NCBI RefSeq assembly: GCF_028714975.1
Contig: NZ_JAQTLH010000001.1
Span: 286,153 to 350,152 of the forward strand
Source: Sulfurimonas sp.
GTDB taxonomy: Bacteria > Campylobacterota > Campylobacteria > Campylobacterales > Sulfurimonadaceae
Direction of reading: 5' to 3'
DNA length: 64,000 nt
Under the pieces are notes generated by a model. The model was not told the origin of the DNA, ran no database searches, and saw nothing but the letters and a program-made list of their open reading frames with translations. How positions within the stretch are numbered: the stretch's first letter is position 1; each line of letters starts with the position of its first letter. The position numbers and the translations under genes were made by a program. This document shows, piece after piece, positions 19,159-29,665 of this stretch.

Positions 19159-19291
19159 GGGCAAGTTAAATGTTTTTTGTCAACTAACTTTAGTCCGTTT
19201 GTATCAACTATACGGTTTACAAAAAAAATCATTAATATTGTATCATTATAGAAGAAGTTTTGATATCAAATTTAGCGGTAGAGGAGACGGC

Positions 19292-21304
19292 GTGAAGTAT
19301 TTAGCTTGGATTGGCGGAATTTTATTAATATTTGCAGCAACTGCATATGGAGTTTTTTTTTCGCCGCTAGGCAATAGCTTGATAAAGCCGATGGTAGAGA
19401 GCAAAATACGAGAGCAGACAAAATTAGAGAGCAAACTTACCAAATTTTCACTCTCTACAAGTAGTTTTGAGATAGTTTTAGAGTTAAATAGCAACAACAC
19501 CATAAAGATAAAAGGGGATTACTCTCTCTTGTCGCGAGCATTTCAACTCTCCTATGAAGTAGGTTTTCAAAAATTGGAGAGTTTGGAGCCGTTTACTCTA
19601 ACTGCGCTTAGAGGAACGCTTTATACAAACGGAACAGTAAAAGGCAGCATGGCATTTATGAAAGTTGACGGCAAAAGCGATATCGGAGATAGTCATACGG
19701 CTTACTATGTCGAGCTGACTGATTTGAATCCGACTTCCATTATCGCAAAAATGAAAGATGCGAAACTCTCTTCTTTGCTTCATACGGCTGCTAAAAATCC
19801 ATACGCGACGGCAGATATAGATTTGGAAATAAATTTTAAAAATATAAACCCGCATACAATGGACGGAGATATAGTTTTAAAGAGCAAAAACGGAAATATA
19901 GACCCAAAATATATGAAAAGCGATTTTAATGTAACTATCCCCAAAACCTCTTTTTCTATGAATCTTGATGCAAAACTAAAAGGTGACGATGTAGATTATA
20001 AGTATGATTTTTCTTCAAATCTATTTAAAATTGCCACTTCGGGCAGGGTAGTTCCACAGCCTCTTAAAACGGATATAAAATATTCGCTAGATATCCAAGA
20101 GTTGGAGGTGCTAAAACCTATTACCGGCGCAGATATCAGAGGTGCATTGAAGCTGGCGGGAGAGGCAAAAGGAGACAAAGAGAGACTTGCAATAAGCGGT
20201 ATAAGCGATTTGGCTTCATCAGAAAGTGTATTTGAGGCAGTTTTAAAAGATTTCGAACTTGCATCGCTTCGTGCTAAAATAGAAAATTTAGAGATAGAAA
20301 AACTGCTCTTTATGTTAAAACAACCGCACTATACGGACGGATTGCTTTCTATGAACGCGGATATAAGCGATGCACGAAGCGATAAACTGGATGGAAAAAT
20401 TACGACTAAAATTACAAAAGGTCTTTTAAACTCAAACTACTTGACAAAAGCCTATGAGTTCAAATCGGCTATGCCGACAACGACTTTTGACTCTGCGACG
20501 ACAACTATGTTAAACAAAAGTGTAGCCGATACTAAAGTCGTTTTTAACTCAAATATTGCAAATATTGACATAAAAAACGCAAAATTTGACATAAAAGATG
20601 GCTCTCTTAAGGGTGACTATACGGCTAATATCGCGGATTTGAATAAGCTTTTTTTTATTACAAATCAGCATCTAAGAGGTGCATTGGCTGCAAATGGAGA
20701 GTTTAGCAAGGCAAAAGATTTGGATTTTACGATGCATACAAATATTGCGGAGGGAAAAATAGATGCAAAACTTCATAATAATGATTTTTATGCGGATATC
20801 GGCTCCGTAAAAACCAAAAAACTGCTCTATATGTTTCTATATCCGGAGCTGCTCGACGCTACTTTAAATGCTAAGATAAATTACGATTTGACTCAAAGCA
20901 GAGGTACATTTAACGGGCAAGTTGCAAACGCAAAGTTTGAAAAGAATCAACCTTTTGATTTAGTCAAACAGTATGTCAAGTTTGATATGTACAAAGAGTT
21001 TTTCAGCGGTGATATAAATGCAAAAATACATAAAGAAAATATTTTAGCATCGCTTGACCTTCGTTCGATAGAGGCTTCCATAAAGATAAAAGAGGCTAAA
21101 ATCAATACAAAAACAAAGCAGATAGATAGCGATATAACCTTGCAGGCAAAGAAAAATGTTGTGAGTGCAACTCTAAAAGGTGATATTGATGCTCCGAGAG
21201 TGTCGATAAATTTGGAAGAGTTTATGAAAACAGAAGCCGGCAAAGAAGTTCAAGAGAAAATAAGCAAAGAGGCAGACAAACTCTTTAAAAAGCTGTTGAA
21301 GTAG
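19292..21304 (+). CDS. AsmA-like envelope protein, hypothetical
   Basis: 670 aa from a GTG at 19292, chosen because GAGGAG lies five bases upstream; the ATG-like frame from 19199 has no ribosome site and would put 31 polar residues before the signal anchor. One N-terminal membrane helix (YLAWIGGILLIFAATAYGVFF) is followed by a long repetitive beta-rich region, with many I/V-x-D-x-K strands, and a Lys-rich C-terminal helix. This resembles AsmA/TamB-like lipid-transport or assembly proteins, but I cannot assign it firmly. It is divergent from grpE. Confidence 0.65.
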   Translation: MKYLAWIGGILLIFAATAYGVFFSPLGNSLIKPMVESKIREQTKLESKLTKFSLSTSSFEIVLELNSNNTIKIKGDYSLLSRAFQLSYEVGFQKLESLEPFTLTALRGTLYTNGTVKGSMAFMKVDGKSDIGDSHTAYYVELTDLNPTSIIAKMKDAKLSSLLHTAAKNPYATADIDLEINFKNINPHTMDGDIVLKSKNGNIDPKYMKSDFNVTIPKTSFSMNLDAKLKGDDVDYKYDFSSNLFKIATSGRVVPQPLKTDIKYSLDIQELEVLKPITGADIRGALKLAGEAKGDKERLAISGISDLASSESVFEAVLKDFELASLRAKIENLEIEKLLFMLKQPHYTDGLLSMNADISDARSDKLDGKITTKITKGLLNSNYLTKAYEFKSAMPTTTFDSATTTMLNKSVADTKVVFNSNIANIDIKNAKFDIKDGSLKGDYTANIADLNKLFFITNQHLRGALAANGEFSKAKDLDFTMHTNIAEGKIDAKLHNNDFYADIGSVKTKKLLYMFLYPELLDATLNAKINYDLTQSRGTFNGQVANAKFEKNQPFDLVKQYVKFDMYKEFFSGDINAKIHKENILASLDLRSIEASIKIKEAKINTKTKQIDSDITLQAKKNVVSATLKGDIDAPRVSINLEEFMKTEAGKEVQEKISKEADKLFKKLLK

Positions 21305-21375
21305 TTAGTTTTATTTGACTTATTTGGATTGAGTTGAGTATAATCTTTATATAAAAAATTAAGAGGTCTTAATAT

Positions 21376-21579
21376 ATGCATACTTTGAAATTGAAAGTGC
21401 AAGACAGTGTATTTGATAAAATTATGTATTTTTTACAAAATCTTCCAAAAAGTGAAGTAGAAATTGTTGAAGATAAAGTGACATTAAAAAATCAGCCGGA
21501 TTTTATTGAGTATCTTTCCTCAAATCCTGTTGCCGTAAATAGTGACTTCCTTAGTAGAACAGAAGCTAATGCCAGATAA
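21376..21579 (+). CDS. Antitoxin-like protein of a VapBC-type pair
   Basis: 67 aa, no membrane segment. The N-terminal half looks like a small swapped-hairpin or helix DNA-binding antitoxin (LKLKVQDSVFDKIMYFLQNLP), followed by an extended tail that would wrap the toxin. The gene overlaps the downstream PIN-domain gene by 11 bp, the usual antitoxin-toxin order. An AAGAGG ribosome site precedes it. The family is not certain; the pairing carries the call. Confidence 0.7.
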   Translation: MHTLKLKVQDSVFDKIMYFLQNLPKSEVEIVEDKVTLKNQPDFIEYLSSNPVAVNSDFLSRTEANAR

Positions 21580-21973
21580 AGTTTTTTTAGATACAAATAT
21601 TTTATTATATGCATTTAGCACAAAAGATATAAATAAGCACAATATAGCAAAAAATATTGTTTTGTCTCAGGCAGTAATTAGTACTCAGGTCATTAATGAG
21701 GTAGCTGTAAATCTCATTAAAAAATTTGATTTTTCTGAAGATAACATACAAAAATTTCTAAGTAGCAGTTATTCAAGATACTATGTTGTCGGGTTAGATT
21801 ATGATGTTTTTTCTGCTGCTTCTGATTTAAGAAAAAAATATATGTTCTCATATTATGATAGTCTAATTGTTTCAGCCGCACTTGCGTCACATTGCACCAT
21901 CCTCTACAGTGAAGATATGCACCACGACTTACTCATCGAAAATAAACTAAGAATCATAAATCCCTTTAAATAG
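21569..21973 (+). CDS. PIN-domain ribonuclease toxin (VapC-like)
   Basis: 134 aa from the ATG at 21569 (MPDKVFLDTNILLYAF), overlapping the antitoxin gene. The PIN acidic residues are visible: Asp in FLDTNILLYA, Glu in TQVINEVAVNL, Asp in SYYDSLIVSAAL and a last one in YSEDMHHDLL. PIN toxins cleave RNA, often initiator tRNA. Its C-terminus closely resembles that of the PIN protein at 49212-49649, so the two are paralogs. It converges on the GGDEF-EAL gene with an 8-bp overlap. Confidence 0.85.
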   Translation: MPDKVFLDTNILLYAFSTKDINKHNIAKNIVLSQAVISTQVINEVAVNLIKKFDFSEDNIQKFLSSSYSRYYVVGLDYDVFSAASDLRKKYMFSYYDSLIVSAALASHCTILYSEDMHHDLLIENKLRIINPFK

Positions 21974-23882
21974 CTTTTACGGAGTCAAAAAGCTCTTCTT
22001 TCTCAATCAAAGTAGCTTTTGGCGGGGAGATATAGTAGCCTTGCATAAAGTCGACATTTAACTCAACCAGCTTATCAAAAACATTTTTCGAGTGAACAAA
22101 CTCGGCGACTGTTTGCATATTGCTCTGCGAAGCAAAGTGGATGATGCTCTTTGCAACTTTGTAATCTTTAATGTTTTTATCGATATTTTTGATTAGTGAG
22201 CCGTCTATTTTAAGGTAGTTTGCCTCTATGTCGATAATGGTTTTAAAGTTTGAGTAGCCGCTTCCAAAGTCGTCTATGGAGACTTTTGCTCCCAAAGAGT
22301 GAAGCAGATTTGTTTTGGTTTTAAAGAGTTCTACATCATCTATCTCATCACTCTCAAGTATCTCAAAAGTAACGCTGGATGCCAACTCCGGATTGCTTTT
22401 GAGATGTTTGATAATCGTCTCTTCAATGTCTGCATTGATAAGGTCTGAAAAATTTATATTTACGCTTATATTTTTTTTACTCTCTTTTAGTTTATCAAAA
22501 ACAATTTGTAAAATTCTCTGAGTAAGTTTATAGTGCATATTTGTCCCTTTTATTTGAGGCAAAAACTCAAAAGGGGTAACGACTCTCCCATCGGCTGCTA
22601 TTATCCTAACCAGTGCTTCATACTTGTAAATCTCACATTTTTTGTAATCATATATCGGCTGATAGTAGCATGTAACTCTATCTTCATCAAGTGCTTCTTT
22701 TACAAAACTTATGTCTTTTGAGCTGTCATTTTTTTCAGAGATTGATTTTTCATCATAAATCTCTATCCTGTTTCTTCCGTTTTTCTTTGCATTATAGAGC
22801 ATTTTATCCGCTATTTTAATAGCTTCGTGCAGATTTTTTTCTAATGCCGGATGTTTATGCAGACCGATGGAGACACTTAAGCCGATTTCATTGCCCTCAT
22901 AAAAATAATCTCTTGAAGAGATACTCTCCTTAATCCTTTCGCACACTTGCAGTGCAGAGCCGCTTCTGTTATGGATAAGCAGTAAAAACTCCTCTCCGCC
23001 GTATCTGACAAGTATGTCGCTGGCTCTGATGGAAGCTTTAAATATTTTACTGGCTTGAACAAGCACAAAGTCACCTGCTTGATGCCCGTAAATATCGTTT
23101 ATGGATTTAAACTTATCAAGATCTAACATAGCAATACTGTAATTATTTAGATTTATGACATTTTGCAGCTCTTCGAGGTAGTTTCTGTTAAATGTATTTG
23201 TAAGCGGATCCGTAAATACTCTTTTTCTTGTAGCAAAATAGTGAAAAAGCTGCATAGCTATCATAGCCATAAAGAGAACTACGACAATTATTAAAATAAT
23301 AAAAAAGTTCTCTAAAGGCTTAATCGATTGCAGAATTATATCTTGGATTTTTGTCGTGATATCGACGCTAAAAAGAGCGGCTACTTCATTGTTGATTATT
23401 ATGGGATGAAGAAGAGTTATATAGAGATTTTCTATATCCTTTTGTTTTAAAATCACGGGTTTTTTAGTACTATATACATCAAAATACTCATTTTGAGTAA
23501 CATCAAATTTTTGGTAAAAACTTGCTTTGTCTGTTTTTGAAGCATCTAAGATAAATCTAAATTTGTTTTTCTCGTCTTTATATAGTATATAGGCATATTT
23601 TATATTTGCCGTCATAATCAAAGAGATAATATCTTCATATTTTTTTGCGTTCTCTTCTTCCATAAAAGCATTTAGCAGTTCATCGGAATTTCTGATATTT
23701 AGAGATGTCGTAAAATCTCTCTGCACTGCATTTAGTATGGTTGAGATCTGCTCTATCTGATCTGTTTCAATGCGATTGTAAACATCCTCTTTTGTTGTTT
23801 TGATATTGCTGTATATGTAGACGAAAAATAGACCTAAAACCAGAAGAAGAAAAAAGATAAAAAAATCTTTGCTCTTTACCAT
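21966..23882 (-). CDS. GGDEF-EAL bifunctional c-di-GMP protein, membrane-bound
   Basis: 638 aa. A membrane helix at ~8-27, a periplasmic sensor (~28-185) and a second helix (~188-212) precede the GGDEF domain (DPLTNTFNRNYLEEL, YGGEEFLLLI, active-type GGEEF). The EAL domain (~395-630) retains key residues: YEALVRI, the Asn in SVNINFSDL, FEILES, SIDDFGSGYSNF, LKIDGSLI and TVAEFVHS. Both activities could therefore be functional. It overlaps by 7 bp the upstream periplasmic-protein gene and is the last gene of a TonB-receptor operon. Confidence 0.92.
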   Translation of the reverse strand: MVKSKDFFIFFLLLVLGLFFVYIYSNIKTTKEDVYNRIETDQIEQISTILNAVQRDFTTSLNIRNSDELLNAFMEEENAKKYEDIISLIMTANIKYAYILYKDEKNKFRFILDASKTDKASFYQKFDVTQNEYFDVYSTKKPVILKQKDIENLYITLLHPIIINNEVAALFSVDITTKIQDIILQSIKPLENFFIILIIVVVLFMAMIAMQLFHYFATRKRVFTDPLTNTFNRNYLEELQNVINLNNYSIAMLDLDKFKSINDIYGHQAGDFVLVQASKIFKASIRASDILVRYGGEEFLLLIHNRSGSALQVCERIKESISSRDYFYEGNEIGLSVSIGLHKHPALEKNLHEAIKIADKMLYNAKKNGRNRIEIYDEKSISEKNDSSKDISFVKEALDEDRVTCYYQPIYDYKKCEIYKYEALVRIIAADGRVVTPFEFLPQIKGTNMHYKLTQRILQIVFDKLKESKKNISVNINFSDLINADIEETIIKHLKSNPELASSVTFEILESDEIDDVELFKTKTNLLHSLGAKVSIDDFGSGYSNFKTIIDIEANYLKIDGSLIKNIDKNIKDYKVAKSIIHFASQSNMQTVAEFVHSKNVFDKLVELNVDFMQGYYISPPKATLIEKEELFDSVKAI

Positions 23883-24304
23883 ATCTTATCCTCAACATAA
23901 TCATCCAGTTTATCCGAGACTATTATTGATTGTGCTTTTGCTCTAGGCGCAATTATAACGATATTGGGTCTGCCTTTTTTCCAAAAAATAGCACCGAAGC
24001 TTTGCGGAACCTCTTTTAAAAGAGCATAGTCAAGTACGAAAATCGCTTTTTCATGGCAAGTTTTGTCTAGGTTTTTTTTATTTTCCAAGATAAGGAGTGT
24101 GGCATCTTTGCAATAAGCCGTTGTTGCATAAGAGCCTTTTTTATCAAACTCTTCAATCAGCTCTTTATCATCGGACCAGATAACCAGCCCTTTTTTCATA
24201 GAGATATTTGCAAATATTTTTTCTAATATCTCAGCTTTTATAGCATGCGTATTATCCGCAAAAGCTAAAGCGATTAAAAAAAATACCCCGATTACAGTTC
24301 TCAT
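23876..24304 (-). CDS. Small periplasmic protein between TonB receptor and GGDEF-EAL
   Basis: 142 aa with an N-terminal signal peptide (residues ~1-17, VIGVFFLIALAFA). The mature part has an alpha/beta character (KGLVIWSDDKELIEEF, ATLLILEN, AIFVLDYALLKEVP, PNIVIIAPRA), as in small receiver-like or solute-binding folds. Two cysteines in the mature part (AYCKD and KTCHE) could pair. I do not recognise the family. It directly follows the TonB receptor stop and overlaps the GGDEF-EAL gene by 7 bp, so it may relay a periplasmic signal to it, like YfiR does to YfiN; that is analogy only. Confidence 0.65.
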   Translation of the reverse strand: MRTVIGVFFLIALAFADNTHAIKAEILEKIFANISMKKGLVIWSDDKELIEEFDKKGSYATTAYCKDATLLILENKKNLDKTCHEKAIFVLDYALLKEVPQSFGAIFWKKGRPNIVIIAPRAKAQSIIVSDKLDDYVEDKIW

Positions 24305-26170
24305 CTAAAAAGTGTACTCCAGCGTAAAAATAGCTCTTCTCTCTATCGCTGAGGTAAAGATACCGTTTATATTTGACTGGCTTGCTTTGTCAAATATATT
24401 TTCGCCCTTTATCTTTAAGTCTAAATTTTTGTCGTAATGGTATATGGCACCTGCCGTGTAGTCATATCCCGCATCTATTTTATAGCCCATCACATCTATG
24501 TATGAAGATCTATATACAAGCTCATTATAGAAGTCAAATCTACCGACTTTGTTAAATAGCTGCACTAACGCACCGTTGTCCGAACTAAGATGAGCTTTGT
24601 CTTTATCGGCAATAAAATATTCCACAAAAAGTTTATTGTCTTCATCAAATTTATATTTTGTGTTTACAAAGAGTTGCCTAAAATCGGCAGTGTCGGGATT
24701 ATTTATATATCTGCTGTTAGCCCTGTCGAATGCGATACCGTTTTTGCTTTTAGCTTCACCCACTCCCAGAGTAAGAGTTAGCGCATCTTTTTTGTACTCA
24801 CCCTCAATTTTTAATAGATTACCGGTAGTAGCTTCTAGGTTTGGATTTGGATAGTAAAACGGGGAGAAAGTCGTCTGTGCAAATATCGGGTAGGTATAAT
24901 TTTTTTGAGCAAAAAATTTAATTGAAAAATCCTCTCTAAGTTGCCCGTTGTAAGCAAAACGAATCAATTTTTGTGTAGCTGATTCGCTCATGTAGTTTTT
25001 GTAGTAGTCAACTTTTGTGCCGAGTGTTATAGAGTGATACTTATTGAATTTATATTCATCTTCTATGTAGAGCATATAGATATCAAGATCTCTTGGTCCG
25101 ACTATTACGGTTTTATCTACGCCGTTGCTCTTAAATTCGTCAAGGAAAAACTCTTTAAATCTAGCCTCTGTACCTACTAAAATATAGTTATCCCCATAAA
25201 CGAATCTTTTTTCCAAAGTAGCACTGTTTGTTCGTGAGCCGTTTTTAATAAGTAAATCATAAGCTTTCGTTCTGTCTTGCAGAGTCATGCCCATGCTGTC
25301 CGAGTTGCTTACTCTTACCTCTTCATAATCGCTTCCAAAAACAAATTTTATATTATTGTCAAAATATTTTGTAAAGCTTATATACATATTTTTTGTGTCA
25401 AGATAACCGCCTCTGACCGCCGGACCAAAACCGGCAAAAATATCACTTTTTTCTCCTCCGGCGCCAAGCTCTACTAAAAAGTCATCCTCTTTTTGCAGAC
25501 TGACATAAGATTGAACTCTTTTGCCGTCTCTTGAGAATTTGGCGCCGTTTGTACCTGTATGTTTATCATAGTTACTTATCCCGACATCAATATTTGCCAG
25601 ATATGAGTATCCGTCAAGCTTTTTTGCCTCTATAAGCTGAGCTCTGCCGCCGCCGCTTTCTGAGTTTATAGAAGTTTGCAAGACCGTTGCATCTTCTCTT
25701 GAGGGATCTTTTGTATACATTCTTATGGTCATATTGCCGGGTTCACCGCCAAAGGAGATAGAGTTTGAAGCTTGGTATATCTCGATATGGTCTATAAAAT
25801 TTAGTCCTATTTTTCCGTACTGAGTCATCGCAGTTCCGGCAGTTAAGGATTTTAGCTCATGTGAATTTATAAATATTTTAACAGAAAATGTTGTCGCTTC
25901 AGAGTAGGGGCTTTTAACAAGGGTGTTCATTCCGATTTTTGTATTTTTGAGTGTAAAGAGTCTTATTGTTTTTAAAACATCATTGAGCGTATAAGCCTGC
26001 ATTCCGTCAAGGTCTGCACGGGAGTATACTATAACATTCCCTGAGTTTTCCTCTTTTGTCTCATTGTATAGTTCTCCTGCTTCCCTGTACTGAGATAACA
26101 ATTCATTGAGATTTTTTTCTTCACCAAATAGTAGAGCAGTTAAAAGTATTAAAATGAGGTATATTTTCAC
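24305..26170 (-). CDS. TonB-dependent outer-membrane receptor
   Basis: 621 aa. A signal peptide (IYLILILLTALLFG) is followed by a plug domain (~45-155; NVIVYSRADLDGMQAYTLNDVLK and IDHIEIYQASNSISFGGEPG are typical) and a beta barrel with alternating strands and a terminal aromatic residue (FTLEYTF). Substrate unknown. It leads a three-gene operon with a small periplasmic protein and a membrane GGDEF-EAL protein, so it may act partly as a sensor of its ligand. Confidence 0.88.
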   Translation of the reverse strand: MKIYLILILLTALLFGEEKNLNELLSQYREAGELYNETKEENSGNVIVYSRADLDGMQAYTLNDVLKTIRLFTLKNTKIGMNTLVKSPYSEATTFSVKIFINSHELKSLTAGTAMTQYGKIGLNFIDHIEIYQASNSISFGGEPGNMTIRMYTKDPSREDATVLQTSINSESGGGRAQLIEAKKLDGYSYLANIDVGISNYDKHTGTNGAKFSRDGKRVQSYVSLQKEDDFLVELGAGGEKSDIFAGFGPAVRGGYLDTKNMYISFTKYFDNNIKFVFGSDYEEVRVSNSDSMGMTLQDRTKAYDLLIKNGSRTNSATLEKRFVYGDNYILVGTEARFKEFFLDEFKSNGVDKTVIVGPRDLDIYMLYIEDEYKFNKYHSITLGTKVDYYKNYMSESATQKLIRFAYNGQLREDFSIKFFAQKNYTYPIFAQTTFSPFYYPNPNLEATTGNLLKIEGEYKKDALTLTLGVGEAKSKNGIAFDRANSRYINNPDTADFRQLFVNTKYKFDEDNKLFVEYFIADKDKAHLSSDNGALVQLFNKVGRFDFYNELVYRSSYIDVMGYKIDAGYDYTAGAIYHYDKNLDLKIKGENIFDKASQSNINGIFTSAIERRAIFTLEYTF

Positions 26171-26224
26171 TTATAAATTCCAATAATGTTTAAAAATAGA
26201 AAATAAAGTATATATAATAACACC

Positions 26225-26800
26225 TTATTTTATACTTGCATCGGCTAATGATAGACAAAAAACAACATTATGACTGTTTTTTTGCAGAGTTCCAATCGCT
26301 TGAGTAAAAGTCAAACCCGTAGTAACTATGTCATCGACTAAAATCAGCTCTTTTTCTTTAATGTTTTTTACTTCAAAATCTCTTGGATTTAACATCCTAA
26401 ACTCTCTGCTTTTTCCGGAGTAAGTCACTCTGTTTTTTGCTCTAAGTTTATTAAACTCCGGTTTTATATATCTGCTCTTGAGTGCTTTGTTGAGGATTGC
26501 CGTATGAGAGTAGGCGTCTTGCACAACATCGTCAATCGCAACGGAAGTAACCGTATGTTCATAGTTAAACTCTGCAGCAAACTTTTTAAATGAGTTTTTC
26601 GCCAAAATAGTGTAGATGTAGTAGCCCAAATCGGTATGTTTGGTATGAAGCAGATTTTTTATGTCGTCATATTTGTAAAAAGAGATAACTTCGATATTTC
26701 CTAGGATTTTTCTTTTATAGATGGAGGGAGTTAAAAATGTATTTTGACATTTACGGCAGATATGCGAGAGTGACAGGCTCTCACAAAGTAAGCATCTCAT
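26225..26800 (-). CDS. comF: ComF-family phosphoribosyltransferase
   Basis: 191 aa. The N-terminus carries a four-cysteine zinc-ribbon-like motif (MRCLLCESLSLSHICRKC). The C-terminal half is a PRTase fold with the PRPP loop ELILVDDIVTTGLTFTQA. ComF-family proteins assist DNA uptake in transformation; with dprA in this window it is consistent with natural competence. A cluster of palindromic repeats lies between its start and lepA. Confidence 0.82.
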   Translation of the reverse strand: MRCLLCESLSLSHICRKCQNTFLTPSIYKRKILGNIEVISFYKYDDIKNLLHTKHTDLGYYIYTILAKNSFKKFAAEFNYEHTVTSVAIDDVVQDAYSHTAILNKALKSRYIKPEFNKLRAKNRVTYSGKSREFRMLNPRDFEVKNIKEKELILVDDIVTTGLTFTQAIGTLQKNSHNVVFCLSLADASIK

Positions 26801-26821
26801 AAACTACCTTTCTTTATCTCT

Positions 26822-26926
26822 CAGACTACCGCGTCACTTCGTTCCTCGCAGTGACGAGTGTGTGTCATTGCGTATCTCGTAATTGCGAGCGTAGCGCGGC
26901 AATCTCAATGACAAGTGCGGCAATCT
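26822..26926. repeat. Palindromic repeat cluster (GTCATTGCGAG family)
   Basis: Two or three degenerate copies: a tcACTTCGTTCCTCGCAGTGAC-type variant, then ATTGCGAGCGTAGCGCGGCAAT. First (leftmost) occurrence of this family in the window, between comF and lepA. Confidence 0.85.
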
Positions 26927-26934
26927 ATAAATCA

Positions 26935-28725
26935 TCAGTCCATCTTCAATACAGACATAAATGCCTCTTGCGGAAGTTGAACTTTTCCTATGGACTTCAT
27001 TCTCTTTTTACCTGCTTTTTGTTTATCTAGCAGTTTTCGCTTTCTGGTAATATCCCCGCCGTAACACTTAGCGGTAACATTTTTCCCCATACTCTTAACA
27101 GTCTCTCTTGCGATTACCCTGTTTCCAAGTGAAGCTTGGATAGCCACTTCAAAAAGCTGACGAGGAACTATCTCTTTCATGTTCTTTACAAGCGCGCGAC
27201 CGCGATACTCAGCAGCTGAACGATGAACGATAATGCTAAGTGCATCTACCACATCGCCTGCTACAACGACATCAAGCTTAACTAAGTCGCCCTCTCTAAA
27301 TCCGATAGGCTCATAGTCAAAACTTGCATAACCTTTAGAGATTGACTTTAGTTTGTCATAAAAATCAACTACAATCTCATTCATAGGAAGAGAGTACTCA
27401 AGCATAACTCTGTTTTCATTGAGATATGTCATCTTGTCTTGCGCGCCTCTTTTGCTAACCAAAAGGTTGATGATATTTCCAAGATAGTCCGTAGGTGTGA
27501 TAACCGTAGCTTTTACATAAGGCTCTTCGATTCTATCTATATAGTTTACAGGCGGGAGTTCCGATGGGTTTTGCACTTCAACCATATCGCCGTTTGTAAG
27601 ATAGACATTGTAGACAACAGACGGAGCAGTAGCGATGAGGTCAAGGTCAAACTCTCTCTCAAGACGCTCTTTGATAACCTCCATATGAAGCATACCCAGA
27701 AATCCGACACGAAAACCAAATCCAAGTGCTATGGAAGTCTCAGGCTCATAAGAAAGTGAGCTGTCATTTAGTTTTAGTTTATCAAGCGCATCTCTTAAGT
27801 CTTCAAATTTATCGGTATCTATCGGATAAATTCCTGCAAAAACAAACGGTTTAGCCGGTTCATATTTTAAAACCGGTTCTGCCGTTGGATTTTTGGCATC
27901 CGTTATAGTATCGCCTACATTTACGATATGTACCTCTTTTAGACCAAGAACGACTATGCCTATTTCACCGGTTTTTATAACGGAAGTTTTTTTGCGTTTA
28001 AGCGGATGAGGGTACATCAAATCAAGCACTTCATGCTCTTCGCCGTTGCTCATAAGTCTTACTTTTTGCCCTGTTTTTATCTCGCCGTCAAAGACGCGAA
28101 CAAGAGCTAACGCACCCAGATATGAGTCAAACCAAGAGTCGTAAATGATAGCTTTTGTAGTTGCGTTTGGGTCTCCTACGGGAGCAGGAATCCTATCTAC
28201 GATAGCGTCAATGAGTTCACGAATCCCGATTCCTGCTTTTGCAGATACGAGTACGGCGTCCGTTGCATCTATCCCGATGCTGGTTTCTATCTCTTCTGCT
28301 ACTTTTATAGGGTCGGCTGCAGGTAAATCTATCTTGTTTATAACAGGAATAAGCTCTAAATTGTTCTCCATAGCCAGATAAACATTTGCGATTGTCTGAG
28401 CTTCAACGCCCTGAGCCGCATCCACTATAAGAAGTGCACCGTCACTAGAAGCCAAAGATTTGCTAACTTCATAAGAGAAGTCGACATGCCCTGGAGTGTC
28501 GATAAGGTTAAGTATGTAATGCTCGCCGTCTTTTACATAGTCAAGGCGAACACTTTGCGCTTTGATGGTGATGCCGCGCTCTTTTTCGATGTCCATCGTG
28601 TCCATCATCTGCTTGCCAAGCTCTCGATCGCTTACTGCTCCGCACTCTTGGATAATACGGTCTGCCAAAGTGCTTTTTCCGTGGTCGATATGTGCAATGA
28701 TAGAAAAATTTCTAATGTTTTTCAA
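26935..28725 (-). CDS. lepA: Elongation factor 4 (LepA)
   Basis: 596 aa. GTPase motifs are intact: [32 protein letters not shown]. LepA-specific domains follow, with the C-terminal [19 protein letters not shown] (basic LepA signature). It is a ribosomal GTPase implicated in back-translocation or initiation. It is 13 bp downstream of prs on the minus strand. Confidence 0.97.
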   Translation of the reverse strand: MKNIRNFSIIAHIDHGKSTLADRIIQECGAVSDRELGKQMMDTMDIEKERGITIKAQSVRLDYVKDGEHYILNLIDTPGHVDFSYEVSKSLASSDGALLIVDAAQGVEAQTIANVYLAMENNLELIPVINKIDLPAADPIKVAEEIETSIGIDATDAVLVSAKAGIGIRELIDAIVDRIPAPVGDPNATTKAIIYDSWFDSYLGALALVRVFDGEIKTGQKVRLMSNGEEHEVLDLMYPHPLKRKKTSVIKTGEIGIVVLGLKEVHIVNVGDTITDAKNPTAEPVLKYEPAKPFVFAGIYPIDTDKFEDLRDALDKLKLNDSSLSYEPETSIALGFGFRVGFLGMLHMEVIKERLEREFDLDLIATAPSVVYNVYLTNGDMVEVQNPSELPPVNYIDRIEEPYVKATVITPTDYLGNIINLLVSKRGAQDKMTYLNENRVMLEYSLPMNEIVVDFYDKLKSISKGYASFDYEPIGFREGDLVKLDVVVAGDVVDALSIIVHRSAAEYRGRALVKNMKEIVPRQLFEVAIQASLGNRVIARETVKSMGKNVTAKCYGGDITRKRKLLDKQKAGKKRMKSIGKVQLPQEAFMSVLKMD

Positions 28726-28738
28726 TTAATTCCCTTAG

Positions 28739-29665
28739 TTACGCAAAAAGTGAATTAACACTTTCGTTATGATAAACTCTTCTGATAACCTCTGCAAAAA
28801 GAGGTGCAACGGTTAAAACTATGATTTTATCGTGCGGTTTTGACTCTAGTGTATTTGTAACGATTAGCTCATCAAGCTCGCCGTTTTCTATATTGTCATA
28901 CGCTTTTCCGCTTAAAACGGCGTGAGTAGCACATGCCATAACAGAATTTGCCCCTTTGTTTTTAAGAGCAGTTGCCGCTTTTACCATAGTTCCGGCAGTA
29001 TCAACCATATCGTCAATCATGATGACATCTTTGCCCTCGACATTGCCGATGATATTCATAACTTCGCTCTCGTTTGCCTTTTCACGGCGTTTATCAACGA
29101 TTACCATCTCAAGCCCCATGCGTGAAGCAAAGTATCTAGCGCGCGCAACACCGCCGATATCCGGAGATGCAATAACGGGATTTTTAAGATTTTTACTTCT
29201 TATGTAGTTTTCAAAAGTCACGGAGCCGTAAAGGTTATCGACGGGAATATTAAAAAAACCTTGAATCTGTCCCGCGTGTAAGTCAATGGTTACAACTCTG
29301 TCGATTCCCGCTGCCTCATACATATCTGCAACAAGTCTGGCAGTTATGGGAACACGGGGAGCAGCTTTACGGTCTTGTCTTGCATATCCATAGTAAGGAA
29401 CAACAGCCGTGATAGTAGAAGAACTGGATCTGCGAAGAGCATCCGTCATAATGAGAAGCTCCATTAAGTTGTCATTTGAGGGTGCACCGGTTGACTGGAC
29501 GATAAATACATCACGACCGCGAACACTCTCGGCAATTTGAACTGAAATTTCACCGTCGCTAAATTTTTTAATATCAGCTTTAGCCAATGGAACATCTAAG
29601 ATTTGACAAACCTCTTTAGCGAATTCTATGCTGGCAGAACCGGCAAAAATTTTATAACCGCGCAT
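28739..29665 (-). CDS. prs: Ribose-phosphate pyrophosphokinase
   Basis: 308 aa. Family motifs: KKFSDGEISVQIAESVRGRDVFIVQST (split residues ~34-60), PYYGYARQDRK, the PRPP-binding region VIMIDDMVDTAGTMVKAA, and ATHAVLSGKAYDNI. It makes PRPP for nucleotide, histidine and tryptophan synthesis. Upstream, 129 bp separate it from the divergent manC gene. Confidence 0.97.
   Translation of the reverse strand: MRGYKIFAGSASIEFAKEVCQILDVPLAKADIKKFSDGEISVQIAESVRGRDVFIVQSTGAPSNDNLMELLIMTDALRRSSSSTITAVVPYYGYARQDRKAAPRVPITARLVADMYEAAGIDRVVTIDLHAGQIQGFFNIPVDNLYGSVTFENYIRSKNLKNPVIASPDIGGVARARYFASRMGLEMVIVDKRREKANESEVMNIIGNVEGKDVIMIDDMVDTAGTMVKAATALKNKGANSVMACATHAVLSGKAYDNIENGELDELIVTNTLESKPHDKIIVLTVAPLFAEVIRRVYHNESVNSLFA

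Noticed and set aside
19199..19291. Extended N-terminus of the AsmA-like protein
   Set aside because: No ribosome site; GAGGAG in front of the GTG at 19292 marks the better start next to the membrane anchor.
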